This document shows, one piece after another, positions 27,259-34,926 of a stretch of 64,000 nt of DNA. Both the position numbers and the translations under genes were made by a program. Numbering within the stretch: position 1 is the stretch's first letter; every line of letters begins with the position of its first letter. Below the pieces are notes generated by a model. The model was not told where the DNA came from, ran no database searches, and saw nothing but the letters and a program-made list of their open reading frames with translations. This DNA is from Cauispirillum nitrogeniifigens (GTDB taxonomy: Bacteria > Pseudomonadota > Alphaproteobacteria > Rhodospirillales > Rhodospirillaceae), in contig NZ_JBLOOT010000002.1 in assembly GCF_049800675.1 (NCBI RefSeq), positions 571,318-635,317 of the forward strand, given 5' to 3'.

Positions 27259-27563
27259 GGGTCTCTCCAGTGGGACAGGGGGGTGTGGCCCCTCGGGTGC
27301 TATCCCCTCTGATACGATCCTGCCGGGCAGTTCCCGACGCGGCATTCTCACTTTTTTCGGCAGCCCGATTCTATCGACAGGGCTATGAGAAGACTCTATA
27401 ACGCGGCAGGGCTTTCCGGCGCCACAGGCGATGCGGGAAAGTCCGGTTCATCATGTCGGTACGCCGGGACGGGGCCGGACGCCATGTCCAGCCAATCACG
27501 CCTCTTCCGGTGCGCCGCGGACGGAGTCACGGGCTCCAAGGGTCCCAGGTCGAGAGAAACGTC
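27259..27563. other. 305-base divergent intergenic region
   Basis: No gene is visible. It separates the EF-hand/sigma operon (leftward) from sulfotransferase (4) (rightward). The rightward promoter at 27374-27402 is convincing. On the leftward strand GGGAAC (27335-27330) and CGTATC (27316-27311) resemble ECF promoter boxes, but with a spacer of only 13 bases. Confidence 0.5.
27374..27402 (+). promoter_or_regulatory. Candidate promoter of sulfotransferase (4)
   Basis: TCGACA (27374-27379), 17 bases, then TATAAC (27397-27402): five of six matches in each box with ideal spacing. The -10 region CTATAACGCGGC is identical to that of the promoter at 22153-22181. The transcript would have a leader of about 155 bases. 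Confidence 0.6.
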
Positions 27564-28727
27564 ATGACGCAGCCTGCGCAGGATATGGCCACCCCCAAGA
27601 ACAAGCCGCTGATGGCGACCGGGCGCAAGAGCGTCTGCCTGATCGTGCGCGAGCCCCGCGACACCGCCGAGACGCACCGCACGATCGTGGTGCTGGGGGT
27701 GGAGCGCGGCGGCACCTCGATGGTCGCCGGCGTGCTGCGGGCCCTGGGGGTCGACCTCGGCCGGCGGGCGGGGCTCAACCACGAGGACCCGCAGTTCCTG
27801 CGCGACGACGAGCGGCACCTGCGGCGGGTCATTACGCAGCGCAACCAGCAGACGCCCGTCTGGGGCTTCAAGATGCCCAAGGCGGTGTTCCATCTCGACC
27901 TGCTGGAAGAAACCCTGCGCAACCCCTACTACGTCATCGTGCACCGCAACCTGGCGGCCATCGCCGACAGCTGGCAGCAGCGCGGCGCCGGGTCCTACCT
28001 CGACACCCTGGACCGGGCGCTGGAGTACCATACCCGCCTGAACGCCCACTGCCGCAAGACCGGCCGGCCGGTGATGCTGGTCAACTACGAGCGTGCCGCC
28101 AAGGACCCGGCGGCCATGGTCGCCGAGCTGAGCGCGTTCCTGCGCCTGCAACCGAGCGAGGAGGAGGTGCGGCGGGCGGAGTCCATGGTGACCGGCGACG
28201 GCAGCGGCTATGTCAATCTGCCGGAGCACTTCTTCACCGTCACCCCCTGCTCGGAGTTGCCGGAGCGGCCGTCCCTGCCGACGAGCGACAACGCCGCCGA
28301 GGTGGCCGGTCCCGACGGCTGGATCACGTTCAGCCACCTGAAGACCAAGCTTGTCCACCGGCCCACGGGCGACGGGCGCCTGCCCTCCGACTTCTGGCTG
28401 CGGCTCACCCTGGATGCGCCGGAGGACCTTGATCTGTCCACCAATCCGGTGCGCATCTACTTCGACTTCATCGGCGAGATGTTCCCCGGCCACTGCGCCC
28501 GTCCGGCCCTGCGCCGGGGCGTGAACGTCCTGTTCGTCGAAACCAGCGGCAACGCCTCCGGGTTGGGCATCGGCCCGCTGGCGGCGGGAACCCGGCTGAA
28601 GGTCGAGGCGCAGTTGTTCCAGGCCGGCGAGAACGACGACCTGGACGTGCCCAGCGTGGCGGTTGCGGCCCCCGTCGCCGAGGCCCCGCGCGGCCTGCTG
28701 GCGCGGCTGCGCCGCCTGATCCGCTAG
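27564..28727 (+). CDS. Sulfotransferase family protein (4) with extra C-terminal domain
   Basis: A 387-residue protein. The PAPS loop appears as VVLGVERGGTSMVAGVL at about residues 45-60, VWGFKMPKAVFHLD matches the strand that follows in bacterial sulfotransferases, and YYVIVHRNLAAIADSW fits the 3'-phosphate region. After about residue 230 comes a beta-rich C-terminal part (GWITFSHLKTKLVH ... FDFIGEMFPGHC) I cannot assign, perhaps a carbohydrate-recognition domain. The start at 27564 has only a weak GAGA upstream; the ATG at 27585 is an alternative. It is followed 15 bases later by an acyltransferase. Confidence 0.65.
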   Translation: MTQPAQDMATPKNKPLMATGRKSVCLIVREPRDTAETHRTIVVLGVERGGTSMVAGVLRALGVDLGRRAGLNHEDPQFLRDDERHLRRVITQRNQQTPVWGFKMPKAVFHLDLLEETLRNPYYVIVHRNLAAIADSWQQRGAGSYLDTLDRALEYHTRLNAHCRKTGRPVMLVNYERAAKDPAAMVAELSAFLRLQPSEEEVRRAESMVTGDGSGYVNLPEHFFTVTPCSELPERPSLPTSDNAAEVAGPDGWITFSHLKTKLVHRPTGDGRLPSDFWLRLTLDAPEDLDLSTNPVRIYFDFIGEMFPGHCARPALRRGVNVLFVETSGNASGLGIGPLAAGTRLKVEAQLFQAGENDDLDVPSVAVAAPVAEAPRGLLARLRRLIR

Positions 28728-28742
28728 CGGACGCCGCCGGCC

Positions 28743-29561
28743 ATGCCGTGGCGACGGTTCTTCGCGCCGGCCAAGGAAGGGGCGGGGAGCGTCGTCGACG
28801 GCTATCAGGTCTTCGACCTGTCGGTGCCGGGGGCGCTCCGGCGGCTGCGCAGGCTGAAGGTCCGCTGCACGGGGCCGGCCGCCGGGCGCGACAACATCGT
28901 GTACGTGGCGCCGGGGCCCGTGCTCCAGCGCCGGCTGGAGATCGACTTCAAGGCCGGGACTGGCAATCGCCTCTACCTGGGGCCGCAGGATCGCCTGTTC
29001 GGGCGCATCGTCGTGGCCGGCAGCAACAACGTCTTCCGCACCGAAGGCGGCAGCGCGACGCCGACCGAGGTCCGGGTGGACGTCCGCCTTCTCGGCAATC
29101 GCAGCAGCGTCGAACTGGGCGCCGGCACCACGTCGAACGGGACGACCATCGTCGTGACGGGGCCGGACAACCATGTGCGCATCGGCCGCGACTGCATGCT
29201 GTCCAACGATATCTGGTTCCGGGCGTCGGACATGCACGCGCTGATCGACGTGGACAGCGGCGAGGTCCTCAATCCCCCCGCCGACATCACCATCGGCGAT
29301 CATGTGTGGATCGGGCAGGACAGCCTGATCCTCAAGGGCGTGTCGGTGGGAGCGGGCAGCGTGGTCGCCGCCAAGGCGCTGGTCAACCGCTCGTTCGGGG
29401 AGCGCTGCGTCATCGCCGGGGTGCCCGCGCGGGTCGTCCGTCGCGGCGCGACGTGGACACGCAAGGCGCGCCCCAGCCGCAGCGACATCGACGCGGCGCT
29501 CGGCATGCCCGTGGCGGCCGGGGACGCCGTGCCGATGGAGGTCGGTGCCGATGAGCAGTGA
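28743..29561 (+). CDS. Left-handed beta-helix (hexapeptide) acyltransferase
   Basis: A 272-residue protein whose central and C-terminal part is a left-handed beta-helix: NHVRIGRDCMLSNDIWFRASDMHALID, then ADITIGDHVWIGQDSLILKGVSVGAGSVVAA. This is the fold of O-acetyltransferases that use acetyl-CoA. The GDHVWIGQ ... GAGSVVAAKALV region with the final GVPARVVR is typical of maltose/serine/capsule acetyltransferases. It lies between two sulfotransferase genes and overlaps the second by 11 bases, so it probably acetylates the same glycan. Confidence 0.8.
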   Translation: MPWRRFFAPAKEGAGSVVDGYQVFDLSVPGALRRLRRLKVRCTGPAAGRDNIVYVAPGPVLQRRLEIDFKAGTGNRLYLGPQDRLFGRIVVAGSNNVFRTEGGSATPTEVRVDVRLLGNRSSVELGAGTTSNGTTIVVTGPDNHVRIGRDCMLSNDIWFRASDMHALIDVDSGEVLNPPADITIGDHVWIGQDSLILKGVSVGAGSVVAAKALVNRSFGERCVIAGVPARVVRRGATWTRKARPSRSDIDAALGMPVAAGDAVPMEVGADEQ

Positions 29562-30804
29562 GGCCCAAGTCGCGGCGGTCGATGCCCGTGCGGAGGGACT
29601 GGCGCTCGACGGGCTGCGGCGGGTCGCCTTCACCCCCGCCAGCGGCCGCTTCGTCATGGTGGTCAACCCCAAGGCGGCGTGCTCCAGCTTCAAGTATGCC
29701 GTCTGGGAGGCCGAGCATCGCCATGGCCTGACTCCATTCCCGCCGCCGCCGGCCCGTGCCCGAGGGGCCATTCACCGCCGGGAGAAGACGGCGCTGCCGC
29801 GCACCGACATGGCCCGCCTGAGTGGGCTCATCGGCGGGACGCCGTTCTACACGGTGGTGCGCAACCCCTACACGCGGCTGCTGTCGGCCTGGCTCGACAA
29901 GATCGCCGGCGACAAGAAGGAAAAGCGCGGCCTGCTGCTGCGCATGGGCTACACCAGCAACCGGCCGATCCCGTTTGACGCCTTCGTGGAGTTCGTCGCC
30001 GCCACCGCGTCGTCGGAACTGGACCCGCACTGGGCGCCCCAGGCCTACCTGACCCAGTACCGCTTCCTGCCCTACGCCGGTGTCGGGGCGGTGGAGGATC
30101 TGGGGCGGTTCCTCCGCCACCTTCTGGCCCGGCACTATGGGGAGGCCGCGGACGGCGGCGAGACCATCCGGGCCTACCGGCCGCATTCGACGGGCGCCAG
30201 CGCCGCCCTGGGCAGCCACTACACGCCGCGCACCCTTGCCCTGGTGCGCCGGCGCTACGCCGACGACTTCGCGCTTTTCGGCTATCCCGAGGACCCGGCG
30301 CGGGCCGGGGAGGCGCCGCAGCCACCCGCCGCGCCCGTGACGCCGGGGGGCGAGGTCCTGGTTCGGGCGGCGCTGGCGGGCTGGAATGCCGTGCAGGACG
30401 GCGGAACGCGCCGGGCGGTTCCGGGACTGCGCCGTCACCGCGACCTGGTGGCGGCGCGCGCGGTTCTGGCGGCGGCCCCGCAGGGCGAGGCCGGTCTTCT
30501 CGCGCTGGCGGGGAGGGTGGATCTTGCCCTGGGGCGGTCCGCCACCGCCGAGGATCTGCTGCGGCGGGCGATTGCCGCCGGCAGCGACGAGGCGGCGACG
30601 TACACGGCGCTGGCATCCTGTCTGGTCAGACAGGGGCGCCGCGATCAGGCGATGGCGGCGGTGGCCGACGCCGTCGCCATCGCCGGTCTGTCGCCGCTGG
30701 TCCTGCGGGCGGCGGCGCGCCTGGCCGCCGCCGCCGGGCGCACGGAGGCGGCGCTGCGCTATGGCGCCCTGGCCAGCCTCCCCCCCATCGACCTGGCGTC
30801 CTGA
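29551..30804 (+). CDS. Sulfotransferase (5), family 2 type, with TPR-like C-terminal region
   Basis: A 417-residue protein. The N-terminal two thirds are a family 2 carbohydrate sulfotransferase: VMVVNPKAACSSFKYAVWE is the PAPS loop and FYTVVRNPYTRLLSAWLDKI the 3'-phosphate segment. The last 150 residues are alanine-rich paired helices (LALAGRVDLALGRSATAEDLL, YTALASCLVRQGRRDQAM) resembling TPR repeats. The ATG at 29551 is preferred to the GTG at 29545 because GGAGG lies nine bases upstream of it. It overlaps the acyltransferase gene. Confidence 0.77.
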   Translation: MSSEAQVAAVDARAEGLALDGLRRVAFTPASGRFVMVVNPKAACSSFKYAVWEAEHRHGLTPFPPPPARARGAIHRREKTALPRTDMARLSGLIGGTPFYTVVRNPYTRLLSAWLDKIAGDKKEKRGLLLRMGYTSNRPIPFDAFVEFVAATASSELDPHWAPQAYLTQYRFLPYAGVGAVEDLGRFLRHLLARHYGEAADGGETIRAYRPHSTGASAALGSHYTPRTLALVRRRYADDFALFGYPEDPARAGEAPQPPAAPVTPGGEVLVRAALAGWNAVQDGGTRRAVPGLRRHRDLVAARAVLAAAPQGEAGLLALAGRVDLALGRSATAEDLLRRAIAAGSDEAATYTALASCLVRQGRRDQAMAAVADAVAIAGLSPLVLRAAARLAAAAGRTEAALRYGALASLPPIDLAS

Positions 30805-30821
30805 ACAGAGGCCGGCGCTGA

Positions 30822-31820
30822 TCAGGCCTTGCCCGTGCCGTCCGCAGTGGATGAGCGCGCGACCATGGCCTTGAACAGCCGCTTGTCGCGGGACAGCCAT
30901 TCCCGGACGGGCCGAGGCAGCGAGTCGCCCCGCGCGCCCAGGCTGTGGCCGACGATCAGGGCGACGTCCTCGGCCATGCGGTGCAGGGTCGCGCCCAGCG
31001 GAGCCTTGTTGGCGCGGCCCCAGGTCCAGTCGTTGCGGGCCAGCCGCCAGCCGATCAGCAGCGCGCCGCCGACCGACTTGGCGCCCAGGCGGTAGCCGAA
31101 CAGGGTGCGGAAGGACAGGGCTTCGTCGAAGGCCCGTTGCAGGCGCTCGAACACCCCGTAGTCGTGGGAATGGTAGACCACGGCGTCGTGGGCGTAAGCC
31201 TTGTGCCAGCCGGCCTCGATGATGCGCAGGGCCCAGATCTGATCCTCGGCGAAGTCGACATCGGGGTAGGGGATCTGCTCCCACACGCTGCGCCGCAGGC
31301 AGGAGTTGTTGTCGGAATAGAAGTGCAACACTTGCCGCCAGCCGATGTCGTTGGCGAAGCGCTCGGGGTCCATCTCCCGCGACACCACCAGCGGCAGGTT
31401 CAGGAAGCCGGCGAAGTGGCCGGTCAGGTCGCGGTGGGTGAAGGGCGATGCCTCGGGATAGGCCAGATGCCGCCCGAAGGCGCCGGCGATGCGCTCGTCC
31501 TGCTCCACCGCGCCGACCAGGGTGCGCAGCCATGCCCGGTCCTCGGGCAGGGCGTCGTGGGTCAGCAGGGCGCAGAATTCGCCGCGGGCCTCGGCGATGG
31601 CCCGGTTGCGGGTGCGGCCGTGGCCGAACTCCGCCGGCGGGATCTCGATCAGGCGGACAGACGGGCGGGCGCGCACCACGTCCAGCGTGCCGTCGGACGA
31701 GCCGCTGTCGATGACGATGACTTCAAAGGGCCAGGGCGTGTCCTGCTCAAGGACGCGGTCCAGGACCTTCTCGAACAGCCGCCCGGCGTTCTTGGTCGGA
31801 ATGATGACGGACGCCTTCAT
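30822..31820 (-). CDS. GT2 family glycosyltransferase (rhamnosyltransferase-like)
   Basis: A 332-residue inverting GT-A enzyme. The N-terminus KASVIIPTKNAGRLFEKVLDRVLEQ, VIVIDSGSSDGTLDVV and FGHGRTRNRAIAEARGEF match bacterial rhamnosyltransferase-type GT2 proteins. FYSDNNSCLRRSVWEQIPYPDVDFAEDQIWALRII supplies the acceptor-site aspartates. The start ATG overlaps the galE stop by four bases. It likely adds rhamnose or a related sugar, which fits RfbA in the same locus, but the donor is inferred. Confidence 0.83.
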   Translation of the reverse strand: MKASVIIPTKNAGRLFEKVLDRVLEQDTPWPFEVIVIDSGSSDGTLDVVRARPSVRLIEIPPAEFGHGRTRNRAIAEARGEFCALLTHDALPEDRAWLRTLVGAVEQDERIAGAFGRHLAYPEASPFTHRDLTGHFAGFLNLPLVVSREMDPERFANDIGWRQVLHFYSDNNSCLRRSVWEQIPYPDVDFAEDQIWALRIIEAGWHKAYAHDAVVYHSHDYGVFERLQRAFDEALSFRTLFGYRLGAKSVGGALLIGWRLARNDWTWGRANKAPLGATLHRMAEDVALIVGHSLGARGDSLPRPVREWLSRDKRLFKAMVARSSTADGTGKA

Positions 31821-32809
31821 GCCGGGGCTCCCGTGCATTCCCAGCGCCAGGCATCGGCGATCTGGTCGGCCAGGGCGGGGCGGCGCGGCACCCAGCCGAG
31901 AAGGGCCCGCGCCTTCGCGGCATCGCCGACCAGCACCGGCGGATCGCCGGGCCGGCGCGGTTCGGTGATGGCGGGGATGGCGTGGCCGGTCACGGCGCGG
32001 GCGGTGTCGATGACCTCGCGCACGGAATACCCCGCCCCGTTGCCCAGGTTGAGTTCCAGGCTGTCGCCGCCGGCCAGCAGGTGGCGCAGGGCCAGGACAT
32101 GGGCGTCGGCCAGGTCGCAGACGTGGATGTAGTCGCGGATGCAGGTGCCGTCCGGCGTGGGATAGTCGTCGCCAAAGACGCGGATGCAGTCGCGCCGGCC
32201 CGCCGCCACCTGGAGAACCAGCGGGATGAGGTGGGTTTCCGGCTCGTGCCGTTCCCCCACCTGGGCCTCGGGATCGGCCCCGGCGGCGTTGAAGTAGCGC
32301 AGCACCGCCGATCGCAGGCCGAGCGCCGGCCCGGCATCGCGCAGCAGTCCCTCGACCGCCAGCTTGGTGGCGCCATAGGGGTTGATGGGCCGCTGCGGGT
32401 GATCCTCGGGGATGGGCACGGTTTCGGGCAGGCCGTAGGTGGCGCAGGTCGACGAGAACACGATGGTCGCGCAGCCGGCGCGCTCCATGGCCTGCAACAG
32501 CGACAGCGTGCCGCAGACGTTGTTGGAATAGAAGTCGTAGGGCCGCTTCACGGACTCGCCGACCTCGGACAAGGCGGCGAAATGCATCACCGCCACCGGC
32601 CGGTGCGCCGCGAAGGCGGCATCCAGGGCGGCGGCGTCGCGGATGTCGCCTTCCACCAGGGGGCCCCACTGGACCGCCCAGCGATGGCCGCGATGGAAGT
32701 TGTCGAAGACGACCGGGATGAAGCCTTCGGCCGCCAGTGCCTTGCAGGCATGGCTGCCGATGTATCCTGCCCCGCCGACCACGAGGATGGTGGCCTTTCC
32801 GTTCGACAC
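31817..32809 (-). CDS. galE: UDP-glucose 4-epimerase
   Basis: A 330-residue short-chain dehydrogenase-type epimerase interconverting UDP-glucose/UDP-galactose or the N-acetyl forms. The NAD site is VVGGAGYIGSHACKAL, the catalytic pair is seen in FSSTCATYG and NPYGATKLAVEGLL (YxxxK), and LRYFNAAGADP and GDDYPTPDGTCIRDYIHV are GalE hallmarks. I chose the GTG at 32809 (VSNGKATILVVGG), with GGGG eight bases upstream; longer in-frame starts add an unstructured leader. It overlaps the following GT2 gene. Confidence 0.92.
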   Translation of the reverse strand: MSNGKATILVVGGAGYIGSHACKALAAEGFIPVVFDNFHRGHRWAVQWGPLVEGDIRDAAALDAAFAAHRPVAVMHFAALSEVGESVKRPYDFYSNNVCGTLSLLQAMERAGCATIVFSSTCATYGLPETVPIPEDHPQRPINPYGATKLAVEGLLRDAGPALGLRSAVLRYFNAAGADPEAQVGERHEPETHLIPLVLQVAAGRRDCIRVFGDDYPTPDGTCIRDYIHVCDLADAHVLALRHLLAGGDSLELNLGNGAGYSVREVIDTARAVTGHAIPAITEPRRPGDPPVLVGDAAKARALLGWVPRRPALADQIADAWRWECTGAPA

Positions 32810-32945
32810 GCGTCTATCCCCCCGTTCGCCTGTCCCGCATGCTCCGTCTCCCTGGGCTGCCCGTCGGGGCTGTCCAGGGGGCGCAAGAGTTATCATGATG
32901 CCGCCGGTGGCTCAACGTGCCATGCCGGGACCGGGCCGCCCGCGA

Positions 32946-34289
32946 TCAGACGCGGGCGTGCTCGCGGATGGCGGAGATGAGGAAGCCGACGATCAGGTAG
33001 CCGATGAGCAACATGGCGAAGGCCGTGAGCGTCTCGGTGACGCCCTCGGGACGGATGGCCTCCTCGGGGACGTGCGGCGAGACGAAGTCCACGATGTAGC
33101 TGTGTTTGCGGGCGGCGTCGGCGCGCGCCACCTCAAGGCCGGTGAAGGCGGCCTCGAACGCCAGGCGGGCGAACTCCTCCTCGATCAACAGCGCCTCGTA
33201 GGCGTTCAGGATCTCGGCATAGACCTGGCCGTCCTTGGCCGCCGAGGGGAGCACCGGCCGGACCGGCTGGGCGGCCGGGCGCTTTTCCTCCGGCGCGGCA
33301 AGGCGGCTCCGTTCGGCGGCGATCTGCCGCTCCAGGGTGCCGATCTTGGTGCGCAGGGCGATGACCTTGGGGCTGTCGCTTTGCATGAAGCTCTGCACCT
33401 GCGCCAGTTCGGCGCGGGCCGAGGCAAGCTCCTGCTCCATGGTCGAGACGATGCCGGTGATGGTGGCGGCGGTGCTCTGCGGATTGAGTTCGCCGTGCTG
33501 GTTGCGGAACTCCAGCAGCTTCAGCCGGATGCCCCGCAGCCGATCCTCGGCGGTGGCGAGTTCGCGCCGGGCGAAGGAAACGGCGTCCTCGCGGGCCCGC
33601 TCGGCCATCTTGTTGAGGAGTTCCTCGCTCAGGGTCAGCAGCGACTGGGCGAGGCTGGTGGAGAACTCCGGGTCGAAGGCTTCGGTGCGGATGATCAGGA
33701 TCTGTCCGTCGGGCTCGATCTCCGCCTCGACGCGCGCGGCGTAGTAGTCCGCCAGCTTCTCCTTCGAGGCGTTCTCGTCCAGGCGCGACCACCAGTCCAC
33801 CTCCTCGCCGGAGTAGTGCCCGCGGATGTTCAGCCACTGGTCGAGCGTCCCCAGGGCCTCGGGCGAGGTGACGTAGTTCTGGAGGACGTAGATCTCTTTC
33901 GACCCGCTGCTGCCGGCGACGCCGAGGAAGGCGGAGAACATCGACGTCGCCGCCTCGTCCTTGGCGTGCACCGTCAGGCGGGCTTCCGAGACGTAGCGCG
34001 GCGAGGCAATGAACGCGTGGTACATCGCCACCATCAGGGTCGGCAGCAGGACGAAGACGGACAACCGGAGGAGCATGCGCCGGACCAGCGCCCGGCGCCG
34101 CTCGTGCAGGCGGTCGGCGTAGTCGGTCTGGGTGGCGGTCAGGACGGGGCGCGGCCGCTCGTCGTCGTCCTCGTCCTCTTCGTCGTCCAGCGGCTCGGCG
34201 GGTTCATCCCAACGCGGCTCGCGCCGGTCGGGGACCTGCGTCTTCCGGCGGGGCGATCGCCGCCGGGCCAAGTCGTCAGTCTTCGTCAT
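32946..34289 (-). CDS. kpsE: Capsule export inner-membrane protein (KpsE/CtrB/BexC family)
   Basis: A 447-residue protein with the topology of the KpsE/PCP-3 group: a charged cytoplasmic N-terminus (acidic run EDEDDDE), membrane segment 1 (LSVFVLLPTLMVAMYHAF), a long periplasmic coiled-coil domain, and a C-terminal membrane segment (AFAMLLIGYLIVGFLIS). SPRYVSEARLTVHAKDE after the first helix is a family signature. It links the ABC transporter to the outer-membrane exporter (here the protein at 40364-42067). It overlaps the ATPase gene by 14 bases. Confidence 0.87.
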   Translation of the reverse strand: MTKTDDLARRRSPRRKTQVPDRREPRWDEPAEPLDDEEDEDDDERPRPVLTATQTDYADRLHERRRALVRRMLLRLSVFVLLPTLMVAMYHAFIASPRYVSEARLTVHAKDEAATSMFSAFLGVAGSSGSKEIYVLQNYVTSPEALGTLDQWLNIRGHYSGEEVDWWSRLDENASKEKLADYYAARVEAEIEPDGQILIIRTEAFDPEFSTSLAQSLLTLSEELLNKMAERAREDAVSFARRELATAEDRLRGIRLKLLEFRNQHGELNPQSTAATITGIVSTMEQELASARAELAQVQSFMQSDSPKVIALRTKIGTLERQIAAERSRLAAPEEKRPAAQPVRPVLPSAAKDGQVYAEILNAYEALLIEEEFARLAFEAAFTGLEVARADAARKHSYIVDFVSPHVPEEAIRPEGVTETLTAFAMLLIGYLIVGFLISAIREHARV

Positions 34290-34926
34290 GATAGAGGATC
34301 GCCTCTTCCACATTCGTGAAGGGGATAAGGGTCTGGTTCTTCAGGACAAGCGCGAGGTCGCAGTATTCCCGCAGCATGTCCGGGTCATGGGTGGCGAGAA
34401 ACAGCCCCGAGTCCCGGTATACATCCTTGAGCATGAGCCTGCACCGCTCATGGGCGTCCCGGCGTCGCGGCCCGATGGCATCGTCGATCAGGAAGCACTC
34501 GAAACGCAAGGCGTAGGACAGTGCATAGGCCACGCGCGCGCGCAGACCCATGGGATACTTCCCTGTCGGCAGGTCTTCGTACTCCCCCAGGTCGGCAAAC
34601 GCGAGCACGGAGTCGATGACCTCCAGCGGGTCGGCTTCGTAGATGCGGGCGAAGAACGCGGCGTTCTCGGCCGCCGTCAGCTTGACGTTCACCGCGCCCA
34701 GGTAGCCCACGGGGGGCGAGATGACGCCCTCGCGCACGATCTGGCCGATCGTCGGGGGGGTCCGCCCGGCGATCATGTTCACCACCGTGCTCAGGCCGGA
34801 CTTGGGCGCGCCCAGCAGGCCGACCCGGCGGTCGGTGGGCACCGACAGCGTCGTCGGTTGCAGGATGACGGCGGTCTGATCCCGGTCGATGACGTACCAC
34901 TTTCCCACGTCGATGAAGTGGATCAT
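34276..34926 (-). CDS. kpsT: Capsule exporter ATP-binding protein, KpsT-like, with degenerate Walker A
   Basis: A 216-residue protein aligned over its full length with KpsT-type ATPases, but key residues differ. The Walker A loop reads GAPKSGLST (39-47) where GRNGAGKST is expected, so the catalytic lysine is Leu45. Walker B ends LIDD (148-149) instead of DE. The signature region survives as YPMGLRARVAYAL and the H-loop as ATHD (His180). The codon for Leu45 is CTG, two or more changes from lysine, so this is not a single sequencing error. It overlaps both the permease (ATGA) and kpsE genes. ATP hydrolysis may be lost or need a partner ATPase. Confidence 0.82.
   Translation of the reverse strand: MIHFIDVGKWYVIDRDQTAVILQPTTLSVPTDRRVGLLGAPKSGLSTVVNMIAGRTPPTIGQIVREGVISPPVGYLGAVNVKLTAAENAAFFARIYEADPLEVIDSVLAFADLGEYEDLPTGKYPMGLRARVAYALSYALRFECFLIDDAIGPRRRDAHERCRLMLKDVYRDSGLFLATHDPDMLREYCDLALVLKNQTLIPFTNVEEAILYHDED

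Noticed and set aside
27311..27335. ECF-type promoter (GGGAAC and CGTATC) for the EF-hand operon
   Set aside because: The spacer is 13 bases; ECF promoters normally need about 16-17.
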